From positions 184,034-248,033 of the forward strand of contig BFEA01000547.1 in assembly GCA_003427395.1 (NCBI GenBank): a DNA stretch of 64,000 nucleotides, given 5' to 3'. The position numbers and the translations under genes are program-made. The stretch comes from Chara braunii (lineage: Eukaryota > Streptophyta > Charophyceae > Charales > Characeae). Below are positions 44,624 through 56,849 of this stretch, in pieces. A model generated the notes under the pieces. That model searched no databases. It was not told the DNA's origin and saw only the letters and a list, made by a program, of their open reading frames with translations. Positions within the stretch are counted from its first letter, which is position 1, and every line of letters begins with the position of its first letter.

Positions 44624-44759
44624 GCCTCCCCCCATCTCTCGTCCGCGGTATCTCCCCCCATGTGCGGGTGCAAGGAGGGACCTTTTTTCTTGCCTCCCCC
44701 CATCTCTCGTCCGCGGTATCTCCCCCCATGTGCGGGTGCGAGGAGGGACCTTTCTTCTA
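44624..44759. repeat. 68-bp tandem duplication
   Basis: Units from 44624 and 44692 share gcctccccccatctctcg, ccgcggtatctcccccca and aggagggacctt, with one or two differences. Confidence 0.9.
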
Positions 44760-44814
44760 TATATGTGGTCCCTCCTCTCTCTCACACATGTGGTGTATGA
44801 TGGGGTGTTGCGTC

Positions 44815-45295
44815 AGTATCTGACAGGTCAGATCATATCTTGAGTCTTCCGTTGCGCTACATTGTGCTATTCGATATGTATCTGGATGTACATTGCTTGT
44901 TGATGCTTGGATGACATTCCATTGTTCATACGAGTCCTTTTCATCACTTTGCGGATCCTTGGCTCCCGTACATCGCCCGATCGGGCATGTATCACATGAT
45001 GAGGCCGTGGGGAGCGGTGGCACTTGCATCAGCATTGATGATCACGCTTGCGTCACCATATTGATGATCACGCAGCAGTAGTCTTCGCAAGTGTGGACGT
45101 TGTCTCTTGTTGTGCAGGATAGTCGATTCGTAAGCGAGGAACGTCGGGGGGTGGCATGATGGAGCCGTGCAGAGCGGTGGCGCCTGTGTCTCCATTGACG
45201 ATTTTAATAGTAGTCAGTGCACGTGTGTACAGCGTCCGCGATGAGGTGACCAGGTCCACTTGCCCATTATGTTTTCCCGTTTGTCCACAGCTTAG
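44815..45295. repeat. Dispersed repeat related to 607-870, with internal similarity
   Basis: The first part (44885-44990) matches 740-835. The rest repeats ggcatgatg, gagccgtg, gagcggtggc and atcacgc words about 170 bp apart (44998 and 45156). No gene is seen. Confidence 0.5.
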
Positions 45296-46616
45296 ACTTC
45301 ACCTCCAACTCCTCCTGCCACATTCTTGTCTTCTTGCTGCTAAGAGGCTCGTCATCATCGTCGTCCAGCCGTGCAGTTTACTCCCTCTTCTCGTCTTTCC
45401 TTCTCGCCTCCTCGTGCCTGCCTTCTTCTCGCCTCTCCCCCCAGTGTTGGTGATGCCGTTGGGAATCGCGCTTCCTACAAGTGACAACGGAACGACATAC
45501 CATGACGAGCCGCCGACTGCGATGGTGTTCGAAGGTTCCCCGTGGCGCGCCTGTACCGCATGGACAGGTCCTTTGTCGCCGCATTCCACATCTGAGACGA
45601 TTGTCGTCATTGAAGTTATAGGCCATTGTGGTGTCGAGTCGCTGATGACGACCCCTTGCGAATGCACGCTCCCACTCCCATTGACATGTGTAATTCCTGC
45701 CACACCAAGGGTGGCCAGTCCAATGTAGCGCTCCCTGCTTACGTCGTCCCTCCCAAATCCAAGTGTCGAGTTTCCGTTGAAGGGACATCCACGGGTGAGA
45801 CATCTTCCTATCCTTGGGCCCCCATCACACCCTCCTCTCTGTCAACATGCGACTTTTTGGACTTCGGGATGTGTCCTCTTCCGCTCTGGCCGCCCCCGCC
45901 TTCGCGGATCCACTATCTCGCCTTTTCGACTGCGATTGTCCACGTTGCGCCGTGCGATGTCGATCGATCTCGGCCCTTCTCTGAAGATCAGCGAATGAGA
46001 GTGCCACTTGACGTGGATGACACTGCAGAGAGATTGGTGAGCGCTTGCCTACTATGCATGTGATGGAGGCACCTGTCCTCACAACGCACCCGTATAGCGA
46101 TGGCGACTACAATGAATTTCTGGCGCCATGGAAGACAACCCTCAGGCGAGACGAGGCATTGACACCGAGGGAGCAGCAGACCTGCACCGACCTTTATAGT
46201 GCTTTGCATGCCCATGCCCTGCCCGACACGTTCCCACCGAAATGGCGTGGATTGCATGTATGCGGTCCAACGGCAAGAGTAAAGGAGCCCTCAACGGACA
46301 ACTTGTAATCCAAGGTCGGTGCGCCCATGCAAAGTGACCGCCTGCCCAGCAATGTGGATGCCTACCCGCTCGGCCACCACGGACTACTGTGTGCGCATGC
46401 CACCCCAAATTTTCTCGCCTTCAGGACAACCTTGTACCTGAAGCCACCCACAAGGCACTTCATAAAAGCTCCCACCCCTCACTCACACCACCCCCAACAT
46501 GAAACCACACCCCGACAACCCCCTCGCCCTCGAACCCTCGCCATCGGCTACCGATATGGAAGAGCAGCCACCCCTGACTCCTTGCATATATGTTCATTTG
46601 TTGTTGTCGTAATTTA
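45296..46616. other. Unassigned region, overlapping open frames
   Basis: Plus frames at 45156-45728, 45626-46063 and 46045-46308, and antisense frames, are open but overlap and lack any domain. Proline/serine-rich translation on both strands suggests compositional bias. One plus frame, 46327-46617, contains HPQHETTPRQPPRPRT. It may be a degraded gene, but strand and function cannot be set. Confidence 0.3.
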
Positions 46617-46652
46617 ATCTCTCTCTCTCTCTCTCTCACTCTCTCTCTCTCT
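46617..46652. repeat. (CT)n microsatellite
   Basis: Two CT runs separated by ca. Confidence 0.9.
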
Positions 46653-46826
46653 GTAGTCATCAGAGGTGTGGATTAATGAAAACCAAGGATGCGACGTCAA
46701 TGGAAGCATGCCATGTCATCAACACAAATACCCGCCAAATTTGGGTTCAAAGATGGGTCTTTTAACGTTTGTTTTTTGTACCTCGTTCCAATAAATGCAC
46801 ATATTCATTGTTTTGAAACATCATTC

Positions 46827-46830
<4 letters not shown>

Positions 46831-46880
<50 letters not shown>
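46831..46880. repeat. (CA)n microsatellite
   Basis: Twenty-five CA units without interruption, at the 3' edge of the SANT-type pseudogene on the minus strand. Confidence 0.95.
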
Positions 46881-46883
<3 letters not shown>

Positions 46884-48312
46884 GCGCAAAGCATTCACGA
46901 AAACGACCCTTGCAATTGCTTGCAAAATAAGCACGGACAAGTGGCGATCTCCAACAATGCATTGCATACCATCCTGTTCGCCTCGTCGGACGCCACATAG
47001 TGCCGCTGCTGGGCATTAACCTCGCGCTCGAGTATATGTCGCAGTGCTGCTCAAGAATGGAACGTTGCTGCTTGCTTGCCCCCTCCACGGTGTTAGCCTT
47101 CAATACGTTGGCTTCTCCATGACTTCGGCGATGGCGTTGAGCGTTTGCTGCCACATGTTTTTTCTCTTGTCGTTCCCTCCCGTGCTTGCCTGCACTGAAG
47201 TCGGACTCCCGCGCCTAGCCTCCATCGTCGTCATTGCCATCACCTGCATCTCCTCTGGCGGCGGATTCTCCAGCAACGGATGGCGCACGTGAAATCTACA
47301 CTCCGCAGCAGCTGCTCGTGTTGGCGAGGTTGTCCGGGTAGATGGTCTTATTGGCCTTGGACATGTTGTCGATCTCAAGGTACACCCGCTCGTTCATTCG
47401 GAAGTCGAAGCCCTCTTCAGTTCTCAACGCGCATAAGTTGAAGAAGTTCTTCGCCCCGGAGGTGTTCTGGTATCGTTGCACCTTCTTGTATTGCTGGAAG
47501 AGGTTATCCCACTTCTTATCGATGTTGTCAGTCGTCTTATTCACGCCCACCTCCACCAAACGCTTGTGCAGGTCCTGCTGCTTTGATTCCTTATTCCGCA
47601 TCCGCCCGTAGTTGTGCGGCATTCCAGCAAAATGAGCTTGTTGATCCCGCATTGCCCGGGTGAGTTTGAGCATCTTCTCAACACTCCATGTCGGATGTTT
47701 GTCACCCTTCTCGCCTACAAAACCCTTCGATTCATGACCAGCATGGGAAACAACCTTATGTTGATGCCTGCCTCCGCCCCTTCCTCTACCACGCACAGCC
47801 ATGGGTCGAATCTCCAACTCATCGGCATCTTCTGCTTCGTCTTCCCAAAGAACATCTGGAGATTCATCACCACTCGCCCTCTGGGAGTCGCTCGCATCAC
47901 CGTCACTTCCCACACGCATCCTCGGCACCTCGTTCGTTTTGTTCTCTGTGCTCAGTCGGTGCATCTGTTGCCGATAGGACTCCCATACCTGCCTACCACT
48001 TTCTTCCACTCTTGTGCTGCTTGTGTTTGCCGCCGGTGCGGCCACCCTCTGTCGTGGTGCAGGCGAAGGCATTGCCAAAGGAGGGGGCAACATTGTTCTC
48101 GCCTTGTCGCCAGATGATCCCGCACCTCGAGGAAAGGAAGGCGTCGAACGACACCCATCTGCGTTGCCACCCTGCGGACAGGAACCTTCCACCAGGTCCC
48201 CACCCCTCACACCCCATGCACTAATGTTTGTCCCACGCTCACGCTGGCCACAGGGTTGAATGTATGAGTGTAACTGCTTCAGCAGTCCCGCTTGACAAGC
48301 CAAAATCCAAGT
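46881..48312 (-). pseudogene. Myb/SANT-like gene, 3' part (split by E4)
   Basis: On the minus strand 48309-47296 is open. It encodes a Gly/Ser/Pro-rich linker, an acidic stretch (WEDEAEDADELE), a basic RGRGRGGGRHQHK, then a Myb/SANT trihelix-like DNA-binding domain (WSVEKMLKLTRAMRDQQ, ESKQQDLHKRLVE, IDKKWDNLFQQYKKVQ, FFNLCALRTEEGFDF). A stop at 47296 ends this frame. Adjacent frames (47378-47100, then 47154-46900) continue coding-like text (NMWQQTLNAIAEVMEK, EGASKQQRSILEQHCDI), a probable C-terminal helix after frameshifts. Such proteins accompany PIF/Harbinger transposases. Its 5' part lies beyond E4 at 62247-62598. Confidence 0.72.
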
Positions 48313-49693
48313 TGTAATGACCCGCCAAAACACAGACTGAGAACACTACTGATTTTTGGGATTTGCTTCTGGAATGAATGCCTTGCTGAGATTCCCGCAT
48401 TCTGCTGTGGTTTACAAGTATGTGTGTGTGTGTGTGCTTGCTGGTTTGCGTGCCTGTCTAAGTGCTTGTCGGCTGAGTGTGTGTGTGACCCGCTAGGGTA
48501 CTTGTTGGTTGAAAGGCCCCGCAAGGCCGTTACTTACCTGTGGCCATGACTTTGAGGGTTGCAGCGGGGAAAACACTCAAGTAGCGGGAGTAGGCCCGCG
48601 ACACTTAGAGCAGAGGGGAAAAACACTCAAGTAGCAGGTTGGAGGGGAAAAACACTCAAGTAGCAGGTTGGCCGGTACCACTGAAGTAGTGGTAGAAGTG
48701 TCAGGTACTGGAGGCCGAGCAGAAGACAAAAAGTTGCCATTTTTAGAGGCCCAGTAGCGGTAGGTTAGAGGTAGGCTGGCACCAGTCCAAGTGGCTTGAG
48801 TCTAGGGCCTGTCCGGACGATAGCAGAGCCTGCAATGATGTTTCCCTCGGAAAGGGAGGAGGTACCGGTTGCTAGGAGGCCGCTCGACCTAGGAAGTCAC
48901 CGCCCAAGAGGCTAGTAGGCCACTATATCTTTTGGAGGAGCAAGCAGCTCCTTATCATTTGCGGCACGCAAGGATTGGCGACATGCTGCTGGAGCTAAGC
49001 GCTGCACTTGTGCAGCGCTGCCTAGAGGTGACGAGCAGCTGGCGCTCAGCCAGGCTATGGTGAGCAGCCCAGCTTGAGGAGGAGGAAGAAGGGGGCGGAG
49101 GAGGAGAGTGGCGAGGTACCTACCTGGCTATGGTGGACGCCACCTTCATCATCTTGTTGGGCGCTGCATCTGGAAGGCCCCAGTTGGGGTAGTGCCGCAC
49201 GAAGGAAGCTTGAGGCAGAGTCAGGCATGGCGGCTTAGTCAGCAGTTGCAAAGCTGCTTTGGGTTGTCCTTTGGACAGGAGTGCAGCGACATAGCTGCTT
49301 TGCGTTGTCCTGTGCACAGGAGGGCAGAGCCCTGAGTAGTCCGCTATAGCCTAGGCATGTGAGACGCGGAAGAAGGGGGGAAACCATAGTTATGGTGGAC
49401 CTGTTGTTGTGTCAGCAGTAAGAGGGAACTTCGGATATTGATTCTGGTTCATCCACTCGTTGTTATTATTATTATTGGAAGAAGAATAAGATTGGCGAAC
49501 TGAAGGAGGAGGAGGAGGGTGGAGTGAGAAGGGGGATTTGTCATTGGTCTTGATGGTGTACATCTTCTTCTTCTTCTTCTTTTTCTCTCCTTCTTTGGTC
49601 TTTATCTCTTTGCAAGTGCTTTCATTTCTTTCGCACTTGTGGCATTGTCTTTCATTGTGAATTTGCATTTTGGGAATGATTAGGATCATAACA
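48313..49693 (+). repeat. E4 5' LTR
   Basis: Starts TGTAATGACCCGCC, contains a (TG)n tract near 48420 and (CTT)n near 49563, and ends AGGATCATAACA. It matches 60978-62246 with indels. Confidence 0.92.
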
Positions 49694-49695
49694 AT

Positions 49696-49707
49696 TGGTA
49701 TCGGAGC
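49696..49707 (+). other. E4 primer-binding site
   Basis: TGGTATCGGAGC two bases after the LTR, the initiator tRNA-Met complement with the same A-to-G difference as in E1. Confidence 0.9.
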
Positions 49708-51046
49708 GACCTTTCTTGCTGGCGAGAGGTGTTAGTCACCCTAAACCTAATTCTGAATTTGGTTAGGGCTAACCTAATCTCGGATCATGGTTGGAAGTTG
49801 GGTTAAGAGAAGCAGTGAGGTATGTGGATGCTGCCCCCACCTGGTTAGGTCATGTAGGGGCGATATCAGACCTGACCAGGTTGCTTGTGTGATGGAATGG
49901 GGTGACGAGACACAAAGGAGGCTGATTGGAGTAAGCGAGAGGGAGTGGAGAGTGAGAGGTACTTGCACCTGGAATCTGCACTTCAAGAAGATAGTGACTT
50001 TTGGGCTTCTCCCTCAAGAGGGAGACTTGATCAGAGGCTGCCATATCTGCATCGAAGAGCTGCAAGTTGCTTCTTTGGTCTTCAAACATCGACGGAGGAT
50101 CCGATGTTGTAACAGGGGTGTAGGGAGGCAGGCCCTCTTAGTCATGCTAGGACACTTCGTGTAGTGGTAGCTAGGGGTCAGGAGGACTTATGAGAGAGGG
50201 GGGTGAGTCGTATCCATCTTTGGAGGCTGGGCCTCACAGGTAAGTGCCGTGTGACCTGGGTATGTTCGTGGGAGGTTGCTTGGTGATTCATGGCTTGTTG
50301 GGGTGTGCTGGGCTCTCTTCCTCTTCTCTGTGGTTTTGGTTGTGTGTGTGAGCATGTGGATTGCTTTCTCACCTGATGGATGGATGGATGATGTATCTTG
50401 TTCTCAATAACATATCTTTCTACAGTGCATTGTCTTTTCACTTCTGAACGGCTGTAGGGGTAGGTTTTTGCTGAAAGTTGTCTTTTCCTTTTCAGTACGA
50501 TAGAGGCAGTTTGAGGCTGACGTGGTACACCTATCTCATTGGTCCTGGTCCACGACCTACTTGGGACCCTTCAAGACGCAGTGGGACCAGGCCCAATGGG
50601 ACATGATCTTTAGGACCCAAATGTGTTGCCGTCAACGCATCTCTTTGCCGTGCTGAATCTTGGGGACACACGGCTAGTAAGGACATTCCTTTCAAGGGGA
50701 CCTTGAGTGGTTTTACTGCATGTTCTCACATACTGCCCCGCGTTTGGCTCGATGACCGTCTGCACCCTTCGAAATCTCCATTGCTGCAGTTAGTTTTCTT
50801 TGGCTGACTTATTGTGGTACATGTTCCTTGTCTGGTTAGACAAGAGGGGATCTTCGGCTAATCTAATCGGGCCTGTTTGTTAAGTCAGTCCTCTCTTTTG
50901 TTTTTATTTATTTATTTATTATTATTTTTTTTTTTCTTTTGCTGCGTGAATGTCATCCTCTAAGTCCAAATGAATTGTCGCTCCAGCTAGGAGTTCTACC
51001 TTCTGCTCTTTGTGATTTATCTGTTTTTCTTTTATCTGAACTACCT

Positions 51047-52068
51047 ATGTCCAGCATTGAGACGCGTGCACAGAAAGCGGAAAGAGAGAGAAGGGAGAGA
51101 GAAGGTATTCTTTTTGAGAGCGTGAGGAGGGGTAAGAGGAGTGTTCGTCCAAACGTGAGCAAAGAGCGGACCCCTCTTGAGAGATCTACTGACACCCCAT
51201 CCTCCAACATGGCAGACATTTCATCTGCCCAATGGCAGGTCATGCTGGATGCAGCGAACGAGAGCGAGAAACCGTTTTTTCAGAAACTTTATGAGGACGC
51301 GATAGACAAAGAGAGGGAGGCAGAGGCAGCAGCCAAAGCCACAAGTATTGCTACACAAGTGACCCTCCTCGAGGTCTTGGAATCTAGTGATGGCCGGTTT
51401 CAAGAGAAGCTAGCTGCTGCCGTAGCAGCCTTGGTTCGACTGCGGACCTTGGAAGATCTTGAATCCCCTGTGATAGTTCTAGAGCAGCGGAACCGAGAGC
51501 TGCAGGCTGAGATAGTCAGCCTCAAACAGTCCCAATGACCGCACCCCGTCCTCCTAATCCTCGTCCTGCTGCAGTCCCTGTTCCTTACCCTAACACAGTC
51601 CTCATGCAGAGCGCAAGTGGAACTGTGACGAGCGCAGGAACAGGTGCCAGCTCCTCAAGCGGCAGCGCCGATAGGTACGGAAGCAACAACCAGCTTTCCT
51701 TGCATGAACATCGGGAGCCTGAGGATCAGTCCTACGCGGATGATCCGTCTCTAGATGACGATCTAGACCCGGACTCTGATATGGGCTTTTCTACATCAAC
51801 CCTTGAGTCTGACATCAATGAAGAAGAAAAATGTAATGCCTTCAAAAAGACTGCTTCAAGCAAGGGGCCTAACCGTGGTTCGGGTAGGGGAACTATAGCA
51901 CACCTCCCCAAGAATGTAAAGATGCCTGAGAAATTGGAGGATGCTTCCACCAAGCCTTGGGAAGCCCTCCACATTAGTCAAAAGGAATGGGAAAGAAGAT
52001 TCAAACTGCCCGTGTGCTTGCATTGTCAAAAGCCTGGGCACGCTGTGCAGGAATGTTATCGTTTGTAG
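51047..52068 (+). pseudogene. E4 gag, lacking the core domain
   Basis: ATG 51047 starts a charged helical segment (TRAQKAERERREREG, KEREAEAAAKA) ending at a TGA (51536-51538). The overlapping 51535-52068 frame has a Ser-rich linker (GASSSSGSADRYG), then passes straight into the acidic DDPSLDDDLDPDSD and an intact knuckle CLHCQKPGHAVQEC (CX2CX4HX4C). In E2 about 190 residues of gag core (YDGKDDIES to KLEAQDLSGG) lie between these two motifs. They are absent here, so this copy could not build its own particle. Confidence 0.85.
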
Positions 52069-52735
52069 GGAAACAGGCAAAGGGAGTAGAAGAGTTATCA
52101 GCACTCTCTACAACAAGGGAAGCTGAACAGTCAGCTGCAGGCCCCTCCAAGGAGCCTGAATCTGATCAACAACGTGCTCTTGAAGCTCGGACTGATGCTG
52201 AATCCAAGGCTGCCGCAGCCCAAGTACTTTATATTGAGCCTTGGGAGGAGACTAAGGAAGTCAACTTCCACTCTCACCTAGAACATTGGCTGCAGCTCAA
52301 ACAGCAACGCCGTGTTCAAGGGAGCGTGGAACTGATCTTCTTTAAGTTGCTCATTGACCACCGATACATGCGCGTGCTGATTGATAATGGCTTAGCGACT
52401 AACTTATTCTTTTCTCCTAACAGGATTCGTAAGGCGGGTCTAGGAATGAAGCAAGTGGAATTGGAGAACCCGTGTCAAACCCAGGTAGGCAACCAAGAGG
52501 TTGTCACCTCAACGCATGCTGTCAAAGGTGTGCGTGTCACCTTTGACAAGGATCGCACTGTCACACATGAGTTGAACTTCTACATCTTGGACAAGTGTCC
52601 TTTCGACGCGGTCATTGGCTTGGGCTGGTAAGAGGCTCATTGTTTAAGGACCACGTGGGCGGATACTCAGTTCGTGGTGCATGATGCAAAGGGGAACGAG
52701 CGTACTGTTCTATTGGACGAGAAGCGCGAGTCTTA
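52069..52735 (+). pseudogene. E4 aspartic protease
   Basis: The frame open from 51987 to 52631 reads FFKLLIDHRYMRVLIDNGLA, where the active-site DSG has become DNG with a disturbed next residue. FYILDKCPFDAVIGLGW then hits a TAA at 52629-52631. The same frame resumes (RTTWADTQFVVHDAKGNERT) to a TAG at 52733-52735. E2 has a leucine at the TAA position. Inactive. Confidence 0.8.
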
Positions 52736-52984
52736 GGGACTTCTTTGAGTGCAAACAAATTATGCAAATTGGTGCGCAGGCACAAGGAAGCTGAGCATGT
52801 GCATGTAACCCTTGTGAAGCCCCTCCATGTGCATTCTACTTCTGCTGCATTTTCTACCTCGGAAAGTAATTCTACTTCTATTATCTCTACTTTTGTTCCC
52901 TACTTCTATTGTAAAGAACCAGTCTACTTCTGATCCAAGTACTTCGAATTCAGTTGTAATTGCTGTAAATTCTAAATTTGATTT

Positions 52985-54159
52985 TCTCTCCTGATGAGGA
53001 TGATCCTCCACCAGAAGTCCCAACAAACATTCGCCGTCTATTAGATCGATTTCCTGAAGTTTTGGCTGAACCTCGTGGAGTCGCCGAGCGTCTCTGATCA
53101 AACACAAGATCGAGATAATAGAAGGGAGTGTTCCTCCAAATGGTTGCGTCTACCGTATGGGACAAGGTGAGTTGGAAGAGTTGAGGAGACAAATTGACGA
53201 TATGATTGACGATCGTGGATGGATTAGGCCTAGTGAGTTTGAGTTCGGTGGACCTGTCCTGTTTGTGCCAAAGAAAGGAGGCAAATTCCGGATGTGTATC
53301 GACCATCGTGGCCTAAATAGGATCACCAAAAAGAATGCTCATCCTTTGCCTCGCATAGATGATCGGCTAGATGTGGCAGGTGGGTGGAAGGTGTTCTCCA
53401 AGATCGATCTCAAGTCTGGCTACCACCAGATTGAAGTTGATCCGAACGACCAGCACAAAACTGCATTCAGAACATGCGATGGGTTGTACGAATTCATCGT
53501 TATGCCCTTCGGTCTTACGAATGCACCAGCCACATTTCAGTGCCTCATGGACAAGGTACTCCGTCATCAGCTCAACATGTTTGTTGTTGTTTACCTTAAC
53601 GACATCCTGATTTTCAGCAAGTCCATGGAAGAGCACGTCAAACACCTTGAGGAGGTTTTGCAGGTCCTCAAGGAAGCTCAACTGCACCTGAACTTAGAGA
53701 AATATGAGCTTGGAAGGGACAACGTCGTCTATCTTGGTCACCGGTTGTCTGCAAACGGCCTTGAGCCGGAGGCAACCAAGGTTGAGGTTATACGAAAATG
53801 GCCTCAATCGGCAAACGTACGCGAACTGCGTTCGTTTCTTGGTTTGGCTTCGTATTATCGGAAGTTTGTGCCCAAATTTTCTGTCATTGCTCACCCACTC
53901 TCGTGACTAACCAACAAAATGTTGCTTATGGGTGGTGTGAGAAATGCAAGACTGCATTCCAAGCCTTGAAAGAGGCTTTGGTAAGTCATCTTGTGCTTCG
54001 CATTGCGGATCCCAACCTCACGTTCGTAGTCACTACGGACGCGAGCAAGTATGGGATTGGTGCAGTGCGGAAAAAGATGATGGCGATGGTCTGCGTGCGC
54101 TCGAATATTACAGCAAACGCATGCCCAACCACAAGGTAGCTACCTCCACGTATATGCGT
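52985..54159 (+). pseudogene. E4 reverse transcriptase and start of RNase H
   Basis: Upstream text (DDPPPEVPTNIRRLLDRFPE) is separated by a frameshift near 53090 from the 53157-53906 frame, which holds RT: GGPVLFVPKKGGKFRM, MPFGLTNAPATFQ, then YLNDILIFSK. The first aspartate of the catalytic YLDD is Asn (GAC to AAC), so this RT should be dead. A TGA at 53904-53906 (CGA in origin, by comparison with E2) is followed in other frames by RNase H text (FQALKEALVSH, TTDASKYGIGA). RNase H is cut at 54159 by the nested insertion and resumes at 59145. Confidence 0.88.
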
Positions 54160-54728
54160 TGTCGAGCACATCGGCCCCCGCGTCAGAGAGGGCCCTCCCG
54201 GTCGCGTCACACAGGAGAAACACGGAAAAGAAAACAAGGAGACAACTTAGGAACGACGCAAAATAATCCCGCGAGCCGCTGAGACGGGTGCGCGGTCGTG
54301 TCGTCCCTTCGCCGCTCTAGCCGGGTGCGCCAGTTGTACACCGCGGTCCCCTACGACAGGATAGGTTCCCGCGGGGCATAAGCTTGCCTTCCCTAAGGGG
54401 CTGTCACCACCCTTAGGGGTGTATCCCTACCGAGCTACCGACTCACGTGCGAAAGCTTTTACATGCAGTTGCAGAGGTGGGTCGGTCGAGGGCGTTTGCT
54501 CGTTCGCTGTAGTATAGATACGTTTGGTTAACGCCTAGTGGACCCGGGTGTCGTCCGTCCATTAGGGCGCTGATCTCCTAAGAACGAAGCGTACGTCGGT
54601 CGACTAGGATGGTCTCAACCAAGCAAGAAACCCACAGTATCCTAGACCCAAAGAAATTTATAACACCCACATATATTTACATAATAAGGAATCGACCGCA
54701 GTCGATAGAAAAGTACGTTCAATCTGAA

Positions 54729-55271
54729 CTAACTAACAAAATAGTTTGAATCATCACGCAATACATCCAATAGTACAATATNAAAATNAAACCCGACCAC
54801 CCCGGNTCGAACTNCACAAAACACTCGTGCAACNGCCANCAAGGAGTTGGCTACCGATAATAACATTGATGCAGCTGACAAGGTAATCGACAGCCTTAGT
54901 TTTGACTTGATGAGACATGCTGCCAAAGTTATTTTAACCCACCGCCGACTTAAGACTAGACTCACATACCCATTTTCATCTTCTTGGATGACAGGTTGCT
55001 TTGCGGTTGATTCTTTATCAGGCGCATTGCTTGAGGTGTTGCATGCCTCACCCTCTAGGAAGTGGTTTGGGGTACTCCTCCTCCTCGCCCTAGCACAAGA
55101 CTCGGATCTCAGAAGTCGGGCCGTTTCCACGGAATCGGCAAAGTACCCCCCCGTAGAACGGTCCACTCCGGGTCGATAACAAGGTCGGCTTCGAAAGCAA
55201 CGAACCCCCACCCCAAATGCTTCCTGGAGAGAGAACATGTGTCCACTACAAGTGACTTTCAATTGTTCCAA
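54729..55271 (-). other. Unrecognised open frame with ambiguous bases
   Basis: A 180-codon minus frame contains RRWVKITLAACLIKSKLRLS and a hydrophobic end. Six isolated n positions (54782, 54788, 54806, 54814, 54834, 54839) lie at its 3' side. A 110-codon plus frame overlaps it. No family is recognised and coding status is uncertain. Confidence 0.25.
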
Positions 55272-55974
55272 TTTTTTTTTTTAAGTTCAGGGTAACTTAA
55301 GCAAAGGGAAATCAAAAGGGATAAATAATGAGAATCATTTGGACAGGTATATGCAGATAAGGTCATTCGGAATAGAGGCGGTCAATCCTTGAGAAAAGTT
55401 AAATTCATTATGCTTTGATTCTCTTTCTGTTTTCAAAATTCCTTTTCTCACGACACCCATCAATTATCCTTCAGAAATAGCAAGCAAGGTCACCCAACTC
55501 ACTGACGAAAGGAAAATGGTAAGGAGGCAAAAATTTTCCGTCATTTTATGAAATAGCATTTTGTCCCACTTTTATACATAGTCTTTTTACTCACCTGCAC
55601 ACCATGCAGACAACACAATCAAAAGAAGACAAGCAAAGTCCCACTACTCACGTCAGGCCCACCTTTTCACTCATGCATGACGCCCACAACCCAACCTTTT
55701 TTCCTGAACATTCGAAGCAAAAGGGTCGAGCAATGTGTGGGTGCACACAGGTGTGAAGGGAGTCTGAATCGTCCATTGACCTTGAGTGAAGTGGTGTCGA
55801 AGAAGCATCCTGGCTCACTCAAGAAAGCCGACCAACAAGCTGTGTGTGCCGCCGAAAGCTGTAGTCTCAAGGAAAATCCTGATCAAACCGCCTTTCACTC
55901 GCACGCCTCATCCGCGGTAACCCAAGCGTGAAAACGGAGAGCTGCACGCGTCCCAGAAAAAACACTCGATCTGG

Positions 55975-56045
55975 TATTACGTCAGTCCCAACTGGTCCTA
56001 AGCGGTCCCAGATGGTCCCACGCGGTTCTAGGTGGTCCCACGCTG
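55975..56045. repeat. GGTCCCA short repeats
   Basis: Six imperfect ggtccca/ggtcct words spaced 10-14 bp. Similar words occur at 21485-21520 and 50570-50600 in the leaders of E2 and E4. Confidence 0.5.
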
Positions 56046-56225
56046 TCAAACACTTCGTCGAATGACTACTGAGTCGAAAACCGCTTCTGCCACACTTCTC
56101 TAAAAAATAAAACCGGTGCCGAATCCCAAAAACGTCTGCGTCGGGACCGCCGCAAATGACAGCCCGCGTCCCACGGCAGTCCCAACTGAATCCAGGCAGT
56201 CCCAAGTAGTCCAGTCCCACTGCCG

Positions 56226-56251
56226 CAAGTGTTGGGTAGTCCCAACACTTG
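56226..56251. repeat. Perfect 11-bp hairpin
   Basis: caagtgttggg and cccaacacttg separated by tagt. The surrounding region repeats agtccca. Confidence 0.85.
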
Positions 56252-56465
56252 CCGTCGCATGCCGTCCACCGCCACCATGTCACGCTGCTGCTGCCGTACA
56301 CCAATGGTAGCAGACCTTCACCAAGAAAAGCAGACCCCTCGCCGCAACAAAAAAACCTTTCAGCGCCGTAAAAGAAACCTCCACTGCCTCGCCGCATGTC
56401 CCACCGTCGTGCCGCAGTTCCACTGCCGTGCCGAACTTTCGTCGGAAAATGACAGCACGTCGTCG

Positions 56466-56735
56466 CGCCGTGCCCCGTAAAAAAAGAAACGGCAGCGCTC
56501 CGCCGTGCCGTATCACCATAAAAAAAACGGCAGCGCTTCGCCGTGCCGTACCATCATAAAAAAACGGCAGCGCTTCGCCGTGCCGTACCGCCGCAAAAAG
56601 ACGGCGGCGCTTTGTCGCGTCGTACCACCGCAAAAAGACGGCGGCGCTTCGTAGTGCCGTACCACCGTAAAAAAAAATTGGCAGCGCTTCGCCGCGATGT
56701 ATTACCGTGCCGTGACAACGGCAGCGCCATTCTTC
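56466..56735. repeat. 35-40 bp GC-rich minisatellite
   Basis: About seven units, starting near 56466, 56501, 56539, 56576, 56615, 56650 and 56690, each with ccgtaccaccg, an A run, and cggcagcgcttcg. Each unit can fold through gcgcttcgc and cggca/tgccg. It is open in several frames (for example 56543-57154), which I take as a by-product. Confidence 0.8.
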
Positions 56736-56849
56736 GAAACAAAGTGTCGCCGACGTGCCGTGAAAACGGCAGCGTCACCCGTCAAAATAAAGGTGTCGCG
56801 CCGACGCCGCGGTATTTCGGTAGCATAACCCCACCACTTGTCGTGCTCC

